From Eutrigla gurnardus (taxonomy: Eukaryota > Chordata > Actinopteri > Perciformes > Triglidae), in contig OY741277.1 of NCBI GenBank assembly GCA_963514095.1, positions 8,695,409 through 8,759,408 of the forward strand: a DNA stretch of 64,000 nt. The letters are read 5' to 3'. The notes under the pieces are model-generated. The model saw only the letters and a list, made by a program, of their open reading frames with translations. It was not told the DNA's origin and made no database searches. Every line of letters starts with the position of its first letter. The first letter of the stretch is position 1. Made by a program: the position numbers and the translations under genes. Positions 61,851 to 64,000 of the stretch are shown piece by piece.

Positions 61851-64000
61851 ATCTTGGGCGGGGAAGGTCAGTATGCTTCATCATCAATTGCATCTTTTTG
61901 TCAACACAAAACAATTCTAACATGGTTCCACTCCACTTAGCAAGGTAATATTTACTTAATAAATTGAAGCTCCAGTCCCAAACAGAATGCCTTTTCATAA
62001 ATACTGTATGAGGGCTGACATGAAGTATGCCACGCTCTTCTTGATTATATGTCATGTAGCTGTCATGAAACTGTTACAGGAGACACATGCGTAGGGCTGT
62101 TTAATTCATCAAGATATAAGTATAGAGATGCCAGCATGTTAAAATATTTCCAATAGAGTCTCGTTTTAGGACAAGGTTTGTGTTTGACAGGAGACGGGAA
62201 GGCATTCATCAATTGTAGATGAGAGGTAATAAATCCCACCCAACTTCCTGTCCACAATTATACTTCAGGGGGTTAAAGGCACACATCTGTCATTTTGTAT
62301 GCTATGACACTTTGTGTCGAAGCGGTCTCACAAGACAGCATGCAGCAACTGTGACTAACTTAACATGTTTTCACTAATTTAGAGTCTAGATTTCAATTCA
62401 TTCTTACATTGGTCCCGTTTTGTCTCGGCCTTCTGATTTTATGAGCACATTTTGCTCCCAAACCTGCATTAAATGTGTTTTTGGCCACTCCAATAAGTGC
62501 AAGAGTTACCTATGAATACATTCACCACACACAGCAGCATCATCTTTCATTTGGAGGAGTATTTCCAACATTCACTCATTTTAGCTTTGCTTTGGTCTCC
62601 ACCAAGTACTAAACCATATTCACCGGCCTGTCATCAGCAACAGTTGTTTGATGGTTAATCTAAACATATCAATTACTGCAGCTAAACAACACAATGGAGT
62701 ATTTGTAACCTGTCAACCTGTCTTTTTCTCTTGCCATGACCCTGGCCCACTATGTGAATTGACTACTGCCAATCCAATCATAACCACAGATTTGGCATTT
62801 GCAAAGTCACAAGCATCCAACTATTCAGAGACACTGTTCATAGTGACCTTTGAAGCCTCCACATGGTTTTCTTTTGACCTTCAATGTCTCACCTTTACAC
62901 CAGTGGGACTTCCCATTAGTAACCACACCTGAAAATCTGAATTTAATTTTGTCATTTTGTACCATTACACTGATATATTCTCAGACAAGTATGTTCAGAA
63001 TGAGTCTTGCTTTTTGAGTTATACCAATGTATACTCATTTGGCTGAACATGGGAAGCAAAATGTTTGGACACACCTAATTCACCACAACTAATTCTATTG
63101 TCCATTGCAGCAGTGGAGTCTTTTTGGTAAAAAAAATCTGCTTCACATTACAGATACAATACGATATGGGTGGAACATAGAACCACACACCTCAATCCAT
63201 CATAAACATGTCTGCTCCTTATAAACACTCTATGATATAGCATGTCAACAGCTGGCCTGGTGCGTGAACATATTCCCGATACAATGAAGAGAAAATGAGT
63301 GAGAGGGAGAAAGAGAAGAATTTAAAATTTATAGGGGAAAAAAGTCTGCGATTAAAAGAGAAATAATGGGAATTATGACTATGACGAATATTGAATGAGC
63401 AATAGACAGGGAGAGATAAATGGTTTTAATTATCATTATGTAAACTCCACCAGTTCTTAAAATTCTAACAGCGAATATGGTTAATTAATGCAGTGTTCTA
63501 ATGAATAAATAATTGTTCTGAGGCACATGAAAAATTATAACTAATGTTATGACAGTCGTCAATATCATACTAATGCAAGGAGAATGCAAAATAGAGGTTA
63601 TGTAAGTAGTGTGTATACTGTTGCGCCTAATCATAACTGTTCTACTGATATCAACTCAAAGACAGAAGTATATTAAAAATGAATATGATCCCTGTTAATT
63701 GCCTCCATGTTTTGCAGAGCGTCCTGATGTATTTATGTCGGCGATGTTTGACTGTAAACAGTGTATGAATAAATAACAACAACTATTTTACTGTTGTAAT
63801 AATAAATCATATACCATTACTGACTTAACTGAAGATTATGAGTGTAATTTTGTTGTGAGAAAAATGCCATTGTCGTAGCTGATCATAGTCTTATTGCTTT
63901 TGCATAATACAACCTTCCATTTTAAATACACTCAATGCACATGATGACACACTGATCTGAGGAAGACATGTGTCCTGGATACAATGACAAGGAAGCATCA

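Larger units (their letters stand above)
60397..64000. other. No gene seen apart from listed tracts
   Basis: AT-rich unique DNA, especially 60640-60960 and 63270-64000. Confidence 0.6.

Overview
This window reads as nuclear DNA of a ray-finned fish, probably a percomorph-type teleost. The basis is very dense (CA/GT)n, (GA/CT)n and tetranucleotide microsatellites, a chicken-repeat-like L2 LINE 3' end with the usual L2 tail, and several dispersed sequences I recognise from teleost introns and intergenic DNA. These include the 'AGCAGACGCTTTTGTCC' SINE/LINE-tail motif, a 'CTCATGGTGG' repeat and short TIR elements with TTAAAGG ends. No complete gene is visible. Most open frames longer than 60 codons run through simple repeats and are chance frames.

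Layout. 0-13 kb: non-coding, with microsatellites, a degenerate repeat containing a 14-bp hairpin (367-397), an L2 3' fragment (about 2130-2912), a ~30-bp minisatellite (5955-6098), a perfect 19-bp-arm hairpin (8763-8812) and a possible TTAA-flanked MITE (12908-13128). 13-43 kb: non-coding, with the longest CA array (21894-22006), a 0.8-kb purine-rich tract (26500-27330), an 18/21-bp-matched TIR element (32586-32961), a CTGT tetranucleotide array with a 17-bp-arm hairpin nearby (37887-38252), one exon-like block on the + strand (40125-40198) and a palindromic-ended AT-rich element closed by a 22-bp C run (41448-42042).

43.5-50 kb holds the only protein-like signal, all on the minus strand. 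At 49704-49882 and 48403-48675 there are two consecutive pieces of a sarcomeric-type myosin heavy chain rod. They are in the correct gene order and about 1 kb apart. The first has a 1-nt deletion and two in-frame stops; the second has a codon insertion that breaks the heptad register. I call this an unprocessed myosin heavy chain pseudogene remnant. Further along the same strand (46177 down to 43688) four exon-like blocks can be joined with matching splice phases into about 142 open codons, followed by a stop and an AATAAA. I do not recognise the product and treat it as a candidate gene 3' end, not an established one.

50-64 kb: non-coding, with a possible dispersed repeat (50060-50680), a degenerate teleost repeat (55795-56110), a (TGA)15 array (60352-60396), a pyrimidine tract (61125-61242) and an ~80-bp GT array (61767-61847). 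No genes working together in a pathway can be inferred.
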